NCBI GenBank assembly: GCA_002421685.1
Contig: DISB01000023.1
Location: 1-64,000 of the forward strand
DNA: 64,000 nt
Source: Bacteroidetes bacterium UBA6221
GTDB lineage: Bacteria > Bacteroidota > Bacteroidia > Chitinophagales > Chitinophagaceae
Direction of reading: 5' to 3'
Below the pieces are notes generated by a model. That model was not told the DNA's origin. It saw only the letters and a list, made by a program, of their open reading frames with translations, and did no database searches. The number at the start of each line of letters is the position of its first letter. Positions within the stretch are counted from its first letter, which is position 1. The translations under genes were made by a program, and so were the position numbers. Positions 15,014 to 23,969 of the stretch are shown here, piece by piece.

Positions 15014-16606
15014 TTACGCCATCTGCGTCTTAAACTCGCTGGTGAAGTGGAATTCTATATCGGGGTTGTTCTGCTTCTCCGTATTCAGGAACCATTCGCT
15101 CTGCGCCAGGTACACCAGGTTGCCGTCTTTATCTTCCATGATGTTCGCCTGCTTGAAGCGCACGAAGTCGTCTATCTTTTTCTTATCGCCCGTTATCCAG
15201 CATGCCTTGTAGAAGCTAAGGGGATTGAATGCACAGGAAGCGCCGTACTCCTGCAGCAGGCGATATTGTATTACTTCAAACTGCAGTTCGCCCACACAGC
15301 CGATGATCTTCCGGTTGCCGCCATGTTGGGTAAACAGTTGCGCTACACCCTCGTCGGTCAACTGGCGTATGCCCTTCTCCAATTGCTTGGTCTTCATCGG
15401 GTCTTTATTCAACAGTTCTTTGAATATCTCGGGCGAGAAGGTGGGGATGCCCGTGAATTGCAGCGCTTCACCTTCGGTCAGCGTATCGCCTATCTTGAAG
15501 CTGCCGGTGTCATACAGGCCCACCACGTCGCCGGGGTAAGCGCTGTCCACCACTTCTTTCTCCCGCGCCATAAAAGAGTAAGGGTTGCTAAACCGGACTT
15601 CCTTGTCCAGGCGGGTATGCTTGAAGTAGGTATTTCTTTTAAATTCGCCCGACACTACCCGCAGGAAGGCTATCCTGTCGCGGTGGCGGGGGTCGAGGTT
15701 GGCATGTATCTTAAAAATAAAGCCTGAGAACTTGTCCTCGTCCGGCTGAACGAAACGCGTGCTTGTTGGCCGGCCCAATGGTTTGGGCGCAATAGTGATA
15801 AATGTATCCAGGAGCTCTTTCACGCCAAAGTTGTTCACCGCACTGCCGAAGTACAAAGGCGCTACTTTCGCCTGCAGGTAGGCTTCCCTGTCCAGTTCGC
15901 CATATACCCCTTCCAGCAGGTGGGCGTCTTCGCGCAGTTGCTGTGCATCACGTTCCCCCACTGTTTCGTCCAGCAACTTATCTCCCAGGTCGGGTATGGG
16001 TACTGTATTTTCTTCCGTAGCCTTCTGGCTGGCGGTAAACAGGTTCAGGCTTTTGTCGTGCAGGTTGTACACCCCTTTAAACTCCTTACCCATATTGATG
16101 GGCCATGTCATAGGGTGCAGGCTGATGTTCAGCTCTTTTTCTATCTCATCCAGCAGGTCGAAGGGGTACTTGCCATCCCGGTCCATCTTGTTTACAAACA
16201 CTATGACGGGCGTATCCCTCATACGGCATACCTCCATCAGTTTCCGCGTTTGCTCCTCTACCCCGTTTACGCTGTCTATCACCAGTATTACACTATCTAC
16301 GGCGGTGAGGGTGCGGTAGGTATCTTCAGCAAAGTCTTTGTGGCCGGGGGTATCCAGCAGGTTCACCAGCACATCCCGGTATTCAAAACACATTACCGAC
16401 GTAGCCACCGAGATACCACGCTGCTTCTCTATTTCCATAAAGTCGCTGGTGGCGTGCTTTTTTATCTTATTGCTTTTTACCGCGCCTGCTACCTGTATCG
16501 CGCCGCCAAACAGCAGCAGCTTTTCCGTCAGCGTCGTTTTACCGGCGTCCGGGTGCGAAATAATTGCGAAGGTCCGCCTGCGGGCAATTTCTGTTAAATT
16601 CTTCAT
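15014..16606 (-). CDS. prfC: Peptide chain release factor 3
   Basis: This 530-residue translational GTPase removes RF1/RF2 from the ribosome after peptide release. G1 is SHPDAGKT (17-24), switch I is RGISVATSV, G3 is DTPGH and G4 is NKMD; domains II and III follow at normal length. It is monocistronic, with a hairpin at 14979 and a 240-base upstream region that it shares with the divergent gene at 16847. The ATG start is unambiguous. Confidence 0.96.
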   Translation of the reverse strand: MKNLTEIARRRTFAIISHPDAGKTTLTEKLLLFGGAIQVAGAVKSNKIKKHATSDFMEIEKQRGISVATSVMCFEYRDVLVNLLDTPGHKDFAEDTYRTLTAVDSVILVIDSVNGVEEQTRKLMEVCRMRDTPVIVFVNKMDRDGKYPFDLLDEIEKELNISLHPMTWPINMGKEFKGVYNLHDKSLNLFTASQKATEENTVPIPDLGDKLLDETVGERDAQQLREDAHLLEGVYGELDREAYLQAKVAPLYFGSAVNNFGVKELLDTFITIAPKPLGRPTSTRFVQPDEDKFSGFIFKIHANLDPRHRDRIAFLRVVSGEFKRNTYFKHTRLDKEVRFSNPYSFMAREKEVVDSAYPGDVVGLYDTGSFKIGDTLTEGEALQFTGIPTFSPEIFKELLNKDPMKTKQLEKGIRQLTDEGVAQLFTQHGGNRKIIGCVGELQFEVIQYRLLQEYGASCAFNPLSFYKACWITGDKKKIDDFVRFKQANIMEDKDGNLVYLAQSEWFLNTEKQNNPDIEFHFTSEFKTQMA

Positions 16607-16794
16607 CCAGTTATTAATGCATTAACTACCAATGCGGAAACCTGACAGGTGTGTAATAATTAATGGGAAACACATTAACACTTTTACACTGTATATTTTG
16701 CCGCTTTGCTGTAAGATGCGCAAAGTTCCGAAAACTGTTGGTTTTATAAACATATAATGTCATAAAATGTGGATACTTATTTTCGGCGTGCCTG

Positions 16795-16824
16795 TTGCAC
16801 TAAGGTGTACCTATATTACATTTG
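16795..16824 (+). promoter_or_regulatory. Promoter of membrane protein gene
   Basis: TTG at 16795-16797, a 19-base spacer and TACATTTG at 16817-16824 match the Bacteroidota consensus exactly. It lies inside an upstream extension of the open frame, so the true start must be the ATG at 16847. Confidence 0.75.
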
Positions 16825-16846
16825 CGTTAACACCAAGCTGAGCACT

Positions 16847-17410
16847 ATGGCATCCACAAGGTTGCAGGATGATTTATTAAGGGATTTTAAAGAGCAGAAG
16901 AAAATGATCTACGAGCAGGTAGAACTGCTGGACCCGCTCGGCACTTCTCTACGCCGTCCTGCGGCGCAAAGGCTGGCAAGCAAGGGGGGATTGATATTCG
17001 CGGAAGTCATCTGTTACCTGCTGGCGGCGGGCATTATTGCCTTCCTGTTTTTTATGGACAAAATATATCCTTTTTATATCATAGCTGACCTGCGCAACAA
17101 ATCTGAGTTCCGCAGCCTGGGCTGGCTGAATATCGAGGTATTTACTATTGCCATATATGCTATTATCGCTGTAGTGGCGCTGATGTTTTACGGTTTTGCC
17201 CGTACTGCCCGCGCCTTCCGCCTGAAGAATGACATATTGCACCTGGCGGGCAAGAACATAAAGGAAATAGTGGGCCAGCACCTGAAACGCAAGGCCGCCA
17301 TCGACGCCATCGAACAGAGGCATTTCCTGGAGCTGCCAAACGAACACCTGGCAGAAGGGGTAAACGTAAAAGTGAACGAAGTACCTAATCCCGGCTATAG
17401 CGAACAATAA
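16847..17410 (+). CDS. Two-helix membrane protein, hypothetical
   Basis: A 187-residue protein with a helical N-terminal segment (1-50), two hydrophobic helices (about 50-75 and 100-122) and a charged, probably coiled, cytoplasmic C-terminus. The reading frame is open from 16769, but a perfect promoter at 16795-16824 puts the start at ATG 16847. There is no recognised domain. It precedes a porin gene by about 50 bases; a functional link is not evident. Confidence 0.75.
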   Translation: MASTRLQDDLLRDFKEQKKMIYEQVELLDPLGTSLRRPAAQRLASKGGLIFAEVICYLLAAGIIAFLFFMDKIYPFYIIADLRNKSEFRSLGWLNIEVFTIAIYAIIAVVALMFYGFARTARAFRLKNDILHLAGKNIKEIVGQHLKRKAAIDAIEQRHFLELPNEHLAEGVNVKVNEVPNPGYSEQ

Positions 17411-17457
17411 TAGGGGAATCTGCCCATTATGGCTACTTATGCGCTAATCGTTTAACT

Positions 17458-19506
17458 TTGCCATCTTTGAAAGCCGTCTCACATAATGTGCTGTCCTCTA
17501 CCTTATTATATAAGGTATGCTTTGTTTTCACCTTACTGCTCGCCGCCAACAGCCTGAAGGCACAGCAACAGCCGGGCGCGCCGCTGGCATTGCCCGGCGA
17601 CCGGCAGCATGACTCGCTGGCCTTTGACAAATCGAATACCGATGAATGGAGCGACGAGAACGCAAATGTGAAGGTGCGCTATAAATACCTGTATTCTGAT
17701 AAAACGTACCAGCCCGATTCGTCAATACACACATTTCACAGGCGCAGGCATCTGCAGCCCTGGTATTCAGACCTGGGCAACTACGGCACCCCTGCCCGCA
17801 ACCTCATGTTTACCCCCGAAAACCGCTTTGGGCCTACGCTGGGCTATAATGTAATGGATGTATACCACATCATGCCCGACAGCCTGAAGTTTTATAATAC
17901 TACCGCACCTTATTCTGTATTCTCGTACAACCTGGGCAGCAAGCTGGAGCAAAAAGTGGAGCTATTGCATACGCAAAACATAAAACCCAACTGGAACTTT
18001 GCCGTGGAGTACAACCGTATCAGCTCGGAAGGTTTTTTCCTGCTGCAGCGCACCGTGCACGATATGGGTTCTGTCACCACCAACTACCAGAGCATTAACC
18101 GCCGGTACAAACTGAAAGCAGGGTTGATATATAACAAGGGCATACAGGACGAGAGCGGAGGCATTGCCGATGAAACACAATTGACCAACAAGGATTTCAA
18201 CGAACGAAGCACCATGGATATCAACTACGCCAATGCTGTTTCACCCCGCAATTCTTCAATACCGCGTTCACTCATCACCAATGCCGTGCGCGACTACCAT
18301 ATTGTGTTGCAGCACGGTTATTCCTGGGGCAAAACAGATACGCTCTACAACGAGGACTCAACCAAAATGACGATAAACTATACCCCAAGGTTTGGTATCA
18401 GTCATCATTTCCGCCACAGCAATAAGCAATATTCATTTCTGGACCTACGCCCTGATTCGCTCAGGTATGCACCCTTTTTCGCACAAAGTTTTGTGGGCGA
18501 CGGTTCTGATTCGGTTTTCACGCGCCAGAAGCAGAATACCTTTGATAATACCGTGTTGCTGGATGGCTTTATTGGCCGGGGCGAAAAGCAACTGCAGTTC
18601 AGCGCAGGGGCGGGTATCCGCGTTGACAACTTTTCCACCCGTTTCCTGGTGGCAGCAGAGTTATATAACATTACCAGCAATTACCTCACAGGGCGGATAC
18701 GAAAAGAAGCCCTGCAGCCGGGAGAATGGTTTTATAACGCCGATGCTAAATTATATGTAACGGGGGCAGCGGCGGGCAATTCACTCCTGCAGGCGTCGGC
18801 GGGCAAGGAATTGGGCGATTGGGCCGTAGCAGAAGCCGGTATTCAGCAAAACATTAATAACGCTGCATACAACTACACCACATATATCAACCAGTACGAT
18901 ACTATCTCAAACACATTCAGTAAAGAGAGCATAACGCAAGCATATATCCGCCTCAGCAGCGGCAAATATGCATTCAACGTACTTGCCCGCACCTACCTTA
19001 TCAGTAATTACCTGTATATGAACCAGGCCCAATTGCCCGACCAGTATGCTCCAGCGTTTAACATTACGCAGCTATCACTGCAAAAAGCCTTACGCTGGAG
19101 GGGCATTGTGCTGGATAACGAACTACTATACCAGCAGGTACCTGCCGGCGCGCCGGTCAATATCCCGATGTTCATGGGCCGGCACCAGTTGGGCTTCGAG
19201 GGGAAAATATTCAGGAACGCCCTTGAAGTGGCCACTGGCCTGCAGGTGCAGTACCACAGCCCATATAAGACAGCCGCATACAGTCCGCTGTTCCATAGAT
19301 ATTATTACTATACAGCCTACCAGCTCAGCAACGACCCCGCCTTCGCCTTCTTCTTCAATTTCAGGATAAAACGTTTCCGCAGCTACCTGATGCTCGACCA
19401 GTTGCAACAGCTTTTCGGCGACAGGAAAAACTTCATCAACGCTCCCGGCTACCCGGCTCAAAATGCCATGATACGTTTCGGCTTCAACTGGATACTGTTG
19501 CGCTAA
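17458..19506 (+). CDS. Putative outer-membrane porin (Porin_10-like)
   Basis: This protein of about 680 residues has a signal peptide ending ANSLKAQ, a Tyr/Asn-rich mature region of amphipathic strands and a C-terminal strand ending FGFNWILLR, fitting the Bacteroidota Porin_10 family of large outer-membrane barrels. The start is uncertain: no ATG exists; TTG 17458, TTG 17467 and GTG 17488 are in frame. TAACTTTG at 17453-17460 looks like a -7 element overlapping the first TTG, which favours a downstream start (GTG 17488 would give MLSSTLLYKV). Coordinates use the longest frame. Confidence 0.8.
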   Translation: MPSLKAVSHNVLSSTLLYKVCFVFTLLLAANSLKAQQQPGAPLALPGDRQHDSLAFDKSNTDEWSDENANVKVRYKYLYSDKTYQPDSSIHTFHRRRHLQPWYSDLGNYGTPARNLMFTPENRFGPTLGYNVMDVYHIMPDSLKFYNTTAPYSVFSYNLGSKLEQKVELLHTQNIKPNWNFAVEYNRISSEGFFLLQRTVHDMGSVTTNYQSINRRYKLKAGLIYNKGIQDESGGIADETQLTNKDFNERSTMDINYANAVSPRNSSIPRSLITNAVRDYHIVLQHGYSWGKTDTLYNEDSTKMTINYTPRFGISHHFRHSNKQYSFLDLRPDSLRYAPFFAQSFVGDGSDSVFTRQKQNTFDNTVLLDGFIGRGEKQLQFSAGAGIRVDNFSTRFLVAAELYNITSNYLTGRIRKEALQPGEWFYNADAKLYVTGAAAGNSLLQASAGKELGDWAVAEAGIQQNINNAAYNYTTYINQYDTISNTFSKESITQAYIRLSSGKYAFNVLARTYLISNYLYMNQAQLPDQYAPAFNITQLSLQKALRWRGIVLDNELLYQQVPAGAPVNIPMFMGRHQLGFEGKIFRNALEVATGLQVQYHSPYKTAAYSPLFHRYYYYTAYQLSNDPAFAFFFNFRIKRFRSYLMLDQLQQLFGDRKNFINAPGYPAQNAMIRFGFNWILLR

Positions 19507-19558
19507 AAGCATTAAACATATTTTCATTCAACTATCACGGCTTTTCCATCGTTTCCGA

Positions 19559-19590
19559 TTGCTACAATTGGTTAATAGCTATTAACTTTG
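19559..19590 (+). promoter_or_regulatory. Promoter of sucA
   Basis: TTG at 19559-19561, a 21-base spacer and TAACTTTG at 19583-19590, a perfect -7 box. Predicted leader is about 80 bases. Confidence 0.65.
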
Positions 19591-19673
19591 TGCTTTACAA
19601 TAAGATAACACAGCCCACTGTGTTTATGATAAAAAAAACAGAATAGACAGCATACCAAACTGCAGGCAGTACG

Positions 19674-22424
19674 ATGAAAGATTTTTCTTACGTGATGAGT
19701 TCACACCCTTCTTATATAGAGTCACTATACAATGATTTCCTGAAAGACCCGGCTTCCGTTGACGGAGAATGGAAGAAATTCTTTGAAGGTTTTGATTTCG
19801 CCCTTTCCAAAACCAATGGCAATGGCTCCGCCGCTTATACCGATAAAGCGGCTATAAGCAGTGAGCAACTGGCCAAAGAACTGGGTGTGTTCCGCCTGAT
19901 CCGTTCGTACCGCAAGCGTGGGCACCTGGTAGCCACTACCAATCCCATCAGGCCGCGTATAGACCGCAAGCCGCAGTTGGACCTGAGCCACTTCGGCCTC
20001 AGCGATGCCGACCTGGAAACAGAATTCCAATCGGGCTCATACTTCGGCATGGGCAAAGCTAAACTGAAGGATATACTCAGCCGCCTGAAGAAGATATACG
20101 CCGGTAACGTCGGTATCGAATACACCTATATCAACGACCAATCCGTTTGCGAATGGGTAGAGAAGGAATTTGAGACGATGATGGAAACGTCGCTGCCACT
20201 CGACAAGAAGAAAAGAATACTGGAGAAACTGAACGAGGGGGTGATGTTCGAAGAATTCCTGCATAAAAAATATATAGGCCAGAAGAGGTTTAGCCTGGAA
20301 GGTGGAGAAAGCACGATACCTGCGCTGGATACCCTGATCAACGCCTCGGCAGAAACCGGTGTGCAGGAGGTAGTGATAGGTATGGCACACCGCGGCCGCC
20401 TGAATGTGTTGGCCAACACGCTGAAAAAAACATATGAAAAGATATTTTCGGAATTTGAAGGATATATGCCGCCCGATACCACTATGGGCAGCGGCGACGT
20501 AAAATACCACCTGGGATTTCGCTCCAATATTATAACGCCATCGGGCAAAGACGTAAATGTACAACTGGCGCCCAACCCTTCGCACCTCGAAGTGGTTGAT
20601 CCTGTAGTTACCGGGTTTGCACGTGCCAAGGCCGACTCTATTTACAACAGTCAATACGATATGGTATTGCCTATACTCATACATGGCGATGCGGCCATAG
20701 CAGGGCAAGGTGTTGTATATGAATTGCTGCAGATGAGCAAACTGGAGGGTTACTATACCGGCGGTACGGTACATTTCGTTATCAACAACCAGATCGGTTT
20801 TACTACCGATTTTTCAGACGCCCGGTCGGCCAATTATTGCACCAGCGTAGCGGCAATGGTGCAGGCGCCTGTATTGCATGTGAACGGGGACGACCCGGAA
20901 TCTGTGGTGAAAGCATGCGAACTGGCCATACTGTACAGGCAGAAATATCATGGCGACATATTTATTGATATGGTATGCTATCGCAAACATGGACACAATG
21001 AAGGCGACGACCCCAGCTTTACGCAGCCCCGCCTGTACGACCTGATAAAGAAACATAACAACCCCCGCGAAATATATACCAACCAGTTGCTGGATACCGG
21101 AGCATCGGATGCCAGGCAACTGGCGGAAGAAATGGAGAAACGTTATTGGGACGAACTACAGCAAAAACTGGATGAGGTAAAAGAAAAACCAATCCCGTAC
21201 AAACTACAGGACCCTGAAAAAGCATGGGCCAACCTAAGGCATTCAAAAGCGGACGACTTCGGCCATTCGCCTGTAACTGCCATAAGTGAGCAACAGGTAG
21301 ATGAACTGTTTCATAAACTAATGGCTATACCTGAAGGATTGAAACCACTGCGTAAAATAAAAAAACTGCTCGACGATAAGGTAAAGTTGTATGACGAAGA
21401 AAAGAAACTCGACTGGGCGACGGGCGAACTGATGGCATATGCCAGTTTGGTTGCCGACGGCAGGATAGTGCGCATGAGCGGCCAGGATGTAGAAAGGGGC
21501 ACCTTTTCCCACCGCCACGCGGTACTGCACGACGAGAATACTAACGAAAACTACAACCGTCTCAGTAAAATAACAGACAACCCGGATGCATTTAAGGTAT
21601 ATAACTCCCTGTTGAGTGAATTTGCCGTGCTGGGTTTTGAATACGGTTATTCCATAGCCGACCCCAATGCATTAACCATATGGGAGGCACAGTTTGGCGA
21701 CTTTGCCAATGGCTGCCAGACGGTGATAGACCAATACATTGTTTCCGCAGAAACTAAATGGCGTAAGATGAGTGGCCTGGTAATGCTGCTGCCACATGGC
21801 TACGAAGGACAGGGCCCCGAACACTCGTCTGCACGACTGGAAAGGTTTTTACAGTTGAGCGCCGAAGACAATATCGTAGTGACCAACATCACTACGGCGG
21901 CCAACCTGTTCCATATGTTCCGCAGACAGATGGCATGGGAATTCCGCAAACCACTCGTCAACTTCTCACCAAAAGCCAACCTTCGTCACCCGGGGTCATA
22001 CTCATCAATAGAGGAATTCACTACAGGTGGATTTAAAGAAGTGATAGACGACCCGGCCATAAAAACCGCAGGCAAAGTAAAGAAAGTGTTACTGTGCAGC
22101 GGCAAGGTTTACTTCGACCTGAGCGAAAAACAAACGAAAGAGAATATAACGGATGTGGCTATCGTCCGCCTCGAGCAATTATATCCCCTGCCATACGCAC
22201 AGCTTAATGAACTGAAGAAAAAATACAAGAATGCTGAATGGGTATGGGTGCAGGAAGAACCCCGCAACATGGGTGCTGCCGGATACCTGTTTATGAACCA
22301 GGAAGATTTCTCGGTAAATAAATATGTTACCCGTCCCGCGAGTGCGGCTTCCGCTACAGGTTTTACCAAACATCACGCCAAACAGCAGGAGGAACTGATC
22401 ATAAACAAAGCATTCGATATATAA
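19674..22424 (+). CDS. sucA: 2-oxoglutarate dehydrogenase E1 component
   Basis: The 916-residue thiamine-diphosphate enzyme decarboxylates 2-oxoglutarate in the TCA cycle and transfers the succinyl group to E2. The N-terminal helical segment (SYIESLYNDFLKDP), the RSYRKRGH region, AHRGRLNVLANTL, the TPP-binding NGDDPE and the C-terminal HGYEGQGPEHSSARLERFLQ all match E1o at normal length. It has its own promoter. Unusually, the E2 gene (sucB) does not follow; the next gene is an acyl carrier protein under its own promoter, so E2 and E3 must lie elsewhere. Confidence 0.97.
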   Translation: MKDFSYVMSSHPSYIESLYNDFLKDPASVDGEWKKFFEGFDFALSKTNGNGSAAYTDKAAISSEQLAKELGVFRLIRSYRKRGHLVATTNPIRPRIDRKPQLDLSHFGLSDADLETEFQSGSYFGMGKAKLKDILSRLKKIYAGNVGIEYTYINDQSVCEWVEKEFETMMETSLPLDKKKRILEKLNEGVMFEEFLHKKYIGQKRFSLEGGESTIPALDTLINASAETGVQEVVIGMAHRGRLNVLANTLKKTYEKIFSEFEGYMPPDTTMGSGDVKYHLGFRSNIITPSGKDVNVQLAPNPSHLEVVDPVVTGFARAKADSIYNSQYDMVLPILIHGDAAIAGQGVVYELLQMSKLEGYYTGGTVHFVINNQIGFTTDFSDARSANYCTSVAAMVQAPVLHVNGDDPESVVKACELAILYRQKYHGDIFIDMVCYRKHGHNEGDDPSFTQPRLYDLIKKHNNPREIYTNQLLDTGASDARQLAEEMEKRYWDELQQKLDEVKEKPIPYKLQDPEKAWANLRHSKADDFGHSPVTAISEQQVDELFHKLMAIPEGLKPLRKIKKLLDDKVKLYDEEKKLDWATGELMAYASLVADGRIVRMSGQDVERGTFSHRHAVLHDENTNENYNRLSKITDNPDAFKVYNSLLSEFAVLGFEYGYSIADPNALTIWEAQFGDFANGCQTVIDQYIVSAETKWRKMSGLVMLLPHGYEGQGPEHSSARLERFLQLSAEDNIVVTNITTAANLFHMFRRQMAWEFRKPLVNFSPKANLRHPGSYSSIEEFTTGGFKEVIDDPAIKTAGKVKKVLLCSGKVYFDLSEKQTKENITDVAIVRLEQLYPLPYAQLNELKKKYKNAEWVWVQEEPRNMGAAGYLFMNQEDFSVNKYVTRPASAASATGFTKHHAKQQEELIINKAFDI

Positions 22425-22431
22425 AAACTTA

Positions 22432-22464
22432 TTGTTTCAATACTTACCGATATTCTTATTTTTG
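22432..22464 (+). promoter_or_regulatory. Promoter of ACP-KS operon
   Basis: TTG at 22432-22434, a 22-base spacer and TATTTTTG at 22457-22464 precede the ACP start codon at 22486. This indicates the operon is transcribed separately from sucA. Confidence 0.6.
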
Positions 22465-22485
22465 CCAGATACTTTTTAAACTGTT

Positions 22486-22743
22486 ATGGAAGAACTGAAA
22501 AATACGCTCAAACAACAGATCATCGAGTCGCTGAACCTGGAGGGGATGAAACCCGCTGATATAGATGACAACGCCCCCCTGTTTGGCGAAGGGCTGGGAC
22601 TGGACAGCATAGACTCACTGGAACTGATGGTACTGCTGGAGCGTAACTACGGCATCAAAATAGAAGATGCGCGCGAAGGCCGCAAAGTGCTGGAATCAGT
22701 ACAATCTATGGCCGAATATATTCAGCAACACAGGACGATTTAG
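22486..22743 (+). CDS. Acyl carrier protein
   Basis: This 85-residue four-helix carrier protein has the phosphopantetheine attachment site GLDSIDSLEL, with Ser41. It is distinct from a housekeeping AcpP: the context is not fab genes but a ketosynthase operon, and the usual DSLD is DSID. It lies 17 bases before the ketosynthase and shares its promoter. It likely carries the growing chain for the two adjacent ketosynthase-type proteins. Confidence 0.9.
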   Translation: MEELKNTLKQQIIESLNLEGMKPADIDDNAPLFGEGLGLDSIDSLELMVLLERNYGIKIEDAREGRKVLESVQSMAEYIQQHRTI

Positions 22744-22760
22744 TATCCGCAAAGTGAAAA

Positions 22761-23969
22761 ATGGCGGAAAGAATAGTCATTACAGCTACTAGTATCATAT
22801 CTGCCCTCGGGCGTGGTATCGCGCAGCATTCAGACGCCCTTATCAATAAAAAAGCTGGGTTGCGGTACCCTATCCACCTGCGCACAAAACATGCATCTGA
22901 ATTTGTTTTGGGCGAGGTAACTTTTTCCAACGACCAGTTAGCAGAATTACTTGGACTACCCGGAGGGCAAAGCGGGTACACCCGCACCACCCTGCTGGCT
23001 CTGGCAGCTATGCAGGAATTGATGGCGGGCGCAGATAAAAGCATGGTCGCAGACGATTCCGTGGCCCTGGTCAACGCTAATACAGTAGGTGGCATGTGCT
23101 CTGTAGAGGATATGTACCTTGATTTCATTTCCGACAAGCCGCAGGGTGATTTTATAAGATACATTGACACCCTTGATTGTGCTGAAAGTACTTTACATAT
23201 AGCCAGGTATTTTCACCTCAAGCCTTTTATGACCACCATCAGCACAGCCTGCTCGTCGTCGGCCAACGCCATTATGCTGGGAGCAAGACTGATACGGAAC
23301 GGTGTGGTGAAACGCGCCATCTGCGGCGGATGTGATGCATTGAGCAGGTTTACCCTGAACGGTTTCCATTCCCTGAAAAATGTAGACAAGGTACCCTGCC
23401 GTCCTTTTGATGCAACACGTTTCGGGCTGAACCTGGGCGAGGGGGCCGGCTACCTGCTGCTTGAAAAAGAAACCGACGCGCTGGCAAGGGGTGCGGAGAT
23501 ACTTGCCGTACTGAGCGGATACAGCAATACGAACGACGCATACCACCCCACAGCACCCTCTCCCGAAGGCGACGGCGCGCTGATGACTATGCAACTGGCC
23601 CTGCATAATGCGGGATTGAGTGCCGGCGACATTGATTATACCAATGCCCACGGCACCGCCACCATCAACAACGACCCGGCCGAAGGCAAAGCTATCCAAA
23701 GACTATTCACTTCCAAAACGCCGGTATTCAGTTCCACAAAGCCATACACCGGCCATACCCTGGCTGCTGCGGGAGCGATAGAAGCGATATTCAGTATCAT
23801 GGCACTGCAACAACAATCAGCATGGCCCAACCTGAATTTCACGACACCCATGAATGAGTTAACTATTCAACCTATTACTGAAGTAAAAAAAATGGACATC
23901 CGCCATGTATTGAGTAATTCTTTTGGCTTCGGGGGGAGTAATGTTTCACTAATATTCAGCCGCGCATGA
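22761..23969 (+). CDS. Beta-ketoacyl-ACP synthase (KS, FabF-like)
   Basis: The 402-residue thiolase-fold condensing enzyme has all three catalytic residues: Cys164 (ISTACSSSANA), His297 (NAHGTATINND) and His332 (PYTGHTLAAAG), plus FGFGGSNVS at the C-terminus. It should perform decarboxylative Claisen condensation on ACP-bound chains. It overlaps the next gene by ATGA (23966-23969), implying translational coupling. Sequence style resembles ketosynthases of aryl-polyene/flexirubin clusters rather than primary fatty acid synthesis, but that subfamily call is inference. Confidence 0.9.
   Translation: MAERIVITATSIISALGRGIAQHSDALINKKAGLRYPIHLRTKHASEFVLGEVTFSNDQLAELLGLPGGQSGYTRTTLLALAAMQELMAGADKSMVADDSVALVNANTVGGMCSVEDMYLDFISDKPQGDFIRYIDTLDCAESTLHIARYFHLKPFMTTISTACSSSANAIMLGARLIRNGVVKRAICGGCDALSRFTLNGFHSLKNVDKVPCRPFDATRFGLNLGEGAGYLLLEKETDALARGAEILAVLSGYSNTNDAYHPTAPSPEGDGALMTMQLALHNAGLSAGDIDYTNAHGTATINNDPAEGKAIQRLFTSKTPVFSSTKPYTGHTLAAAGAIEAIFSIMALQQQSAWPNLNFTTPMNELTIQPITEVKKMDIRHVLSNSFGFGGSNVSLIFSRA

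Noticed and set aside
15005..16597. Long open frames on the + strand opposite prfC (240 and 225 codons)
   Set aside because: They are antisense shadows of a fully conserved release factor gene; their translations have no recognisable domain and no promoter or leader.
20037..20774. A 245-codon minus-strand frame inside sucA
   Set aside because: sucA is intact with all motifs across this stretch, and the antisense product has atypical composition (rich in Tyr, His and Cys).
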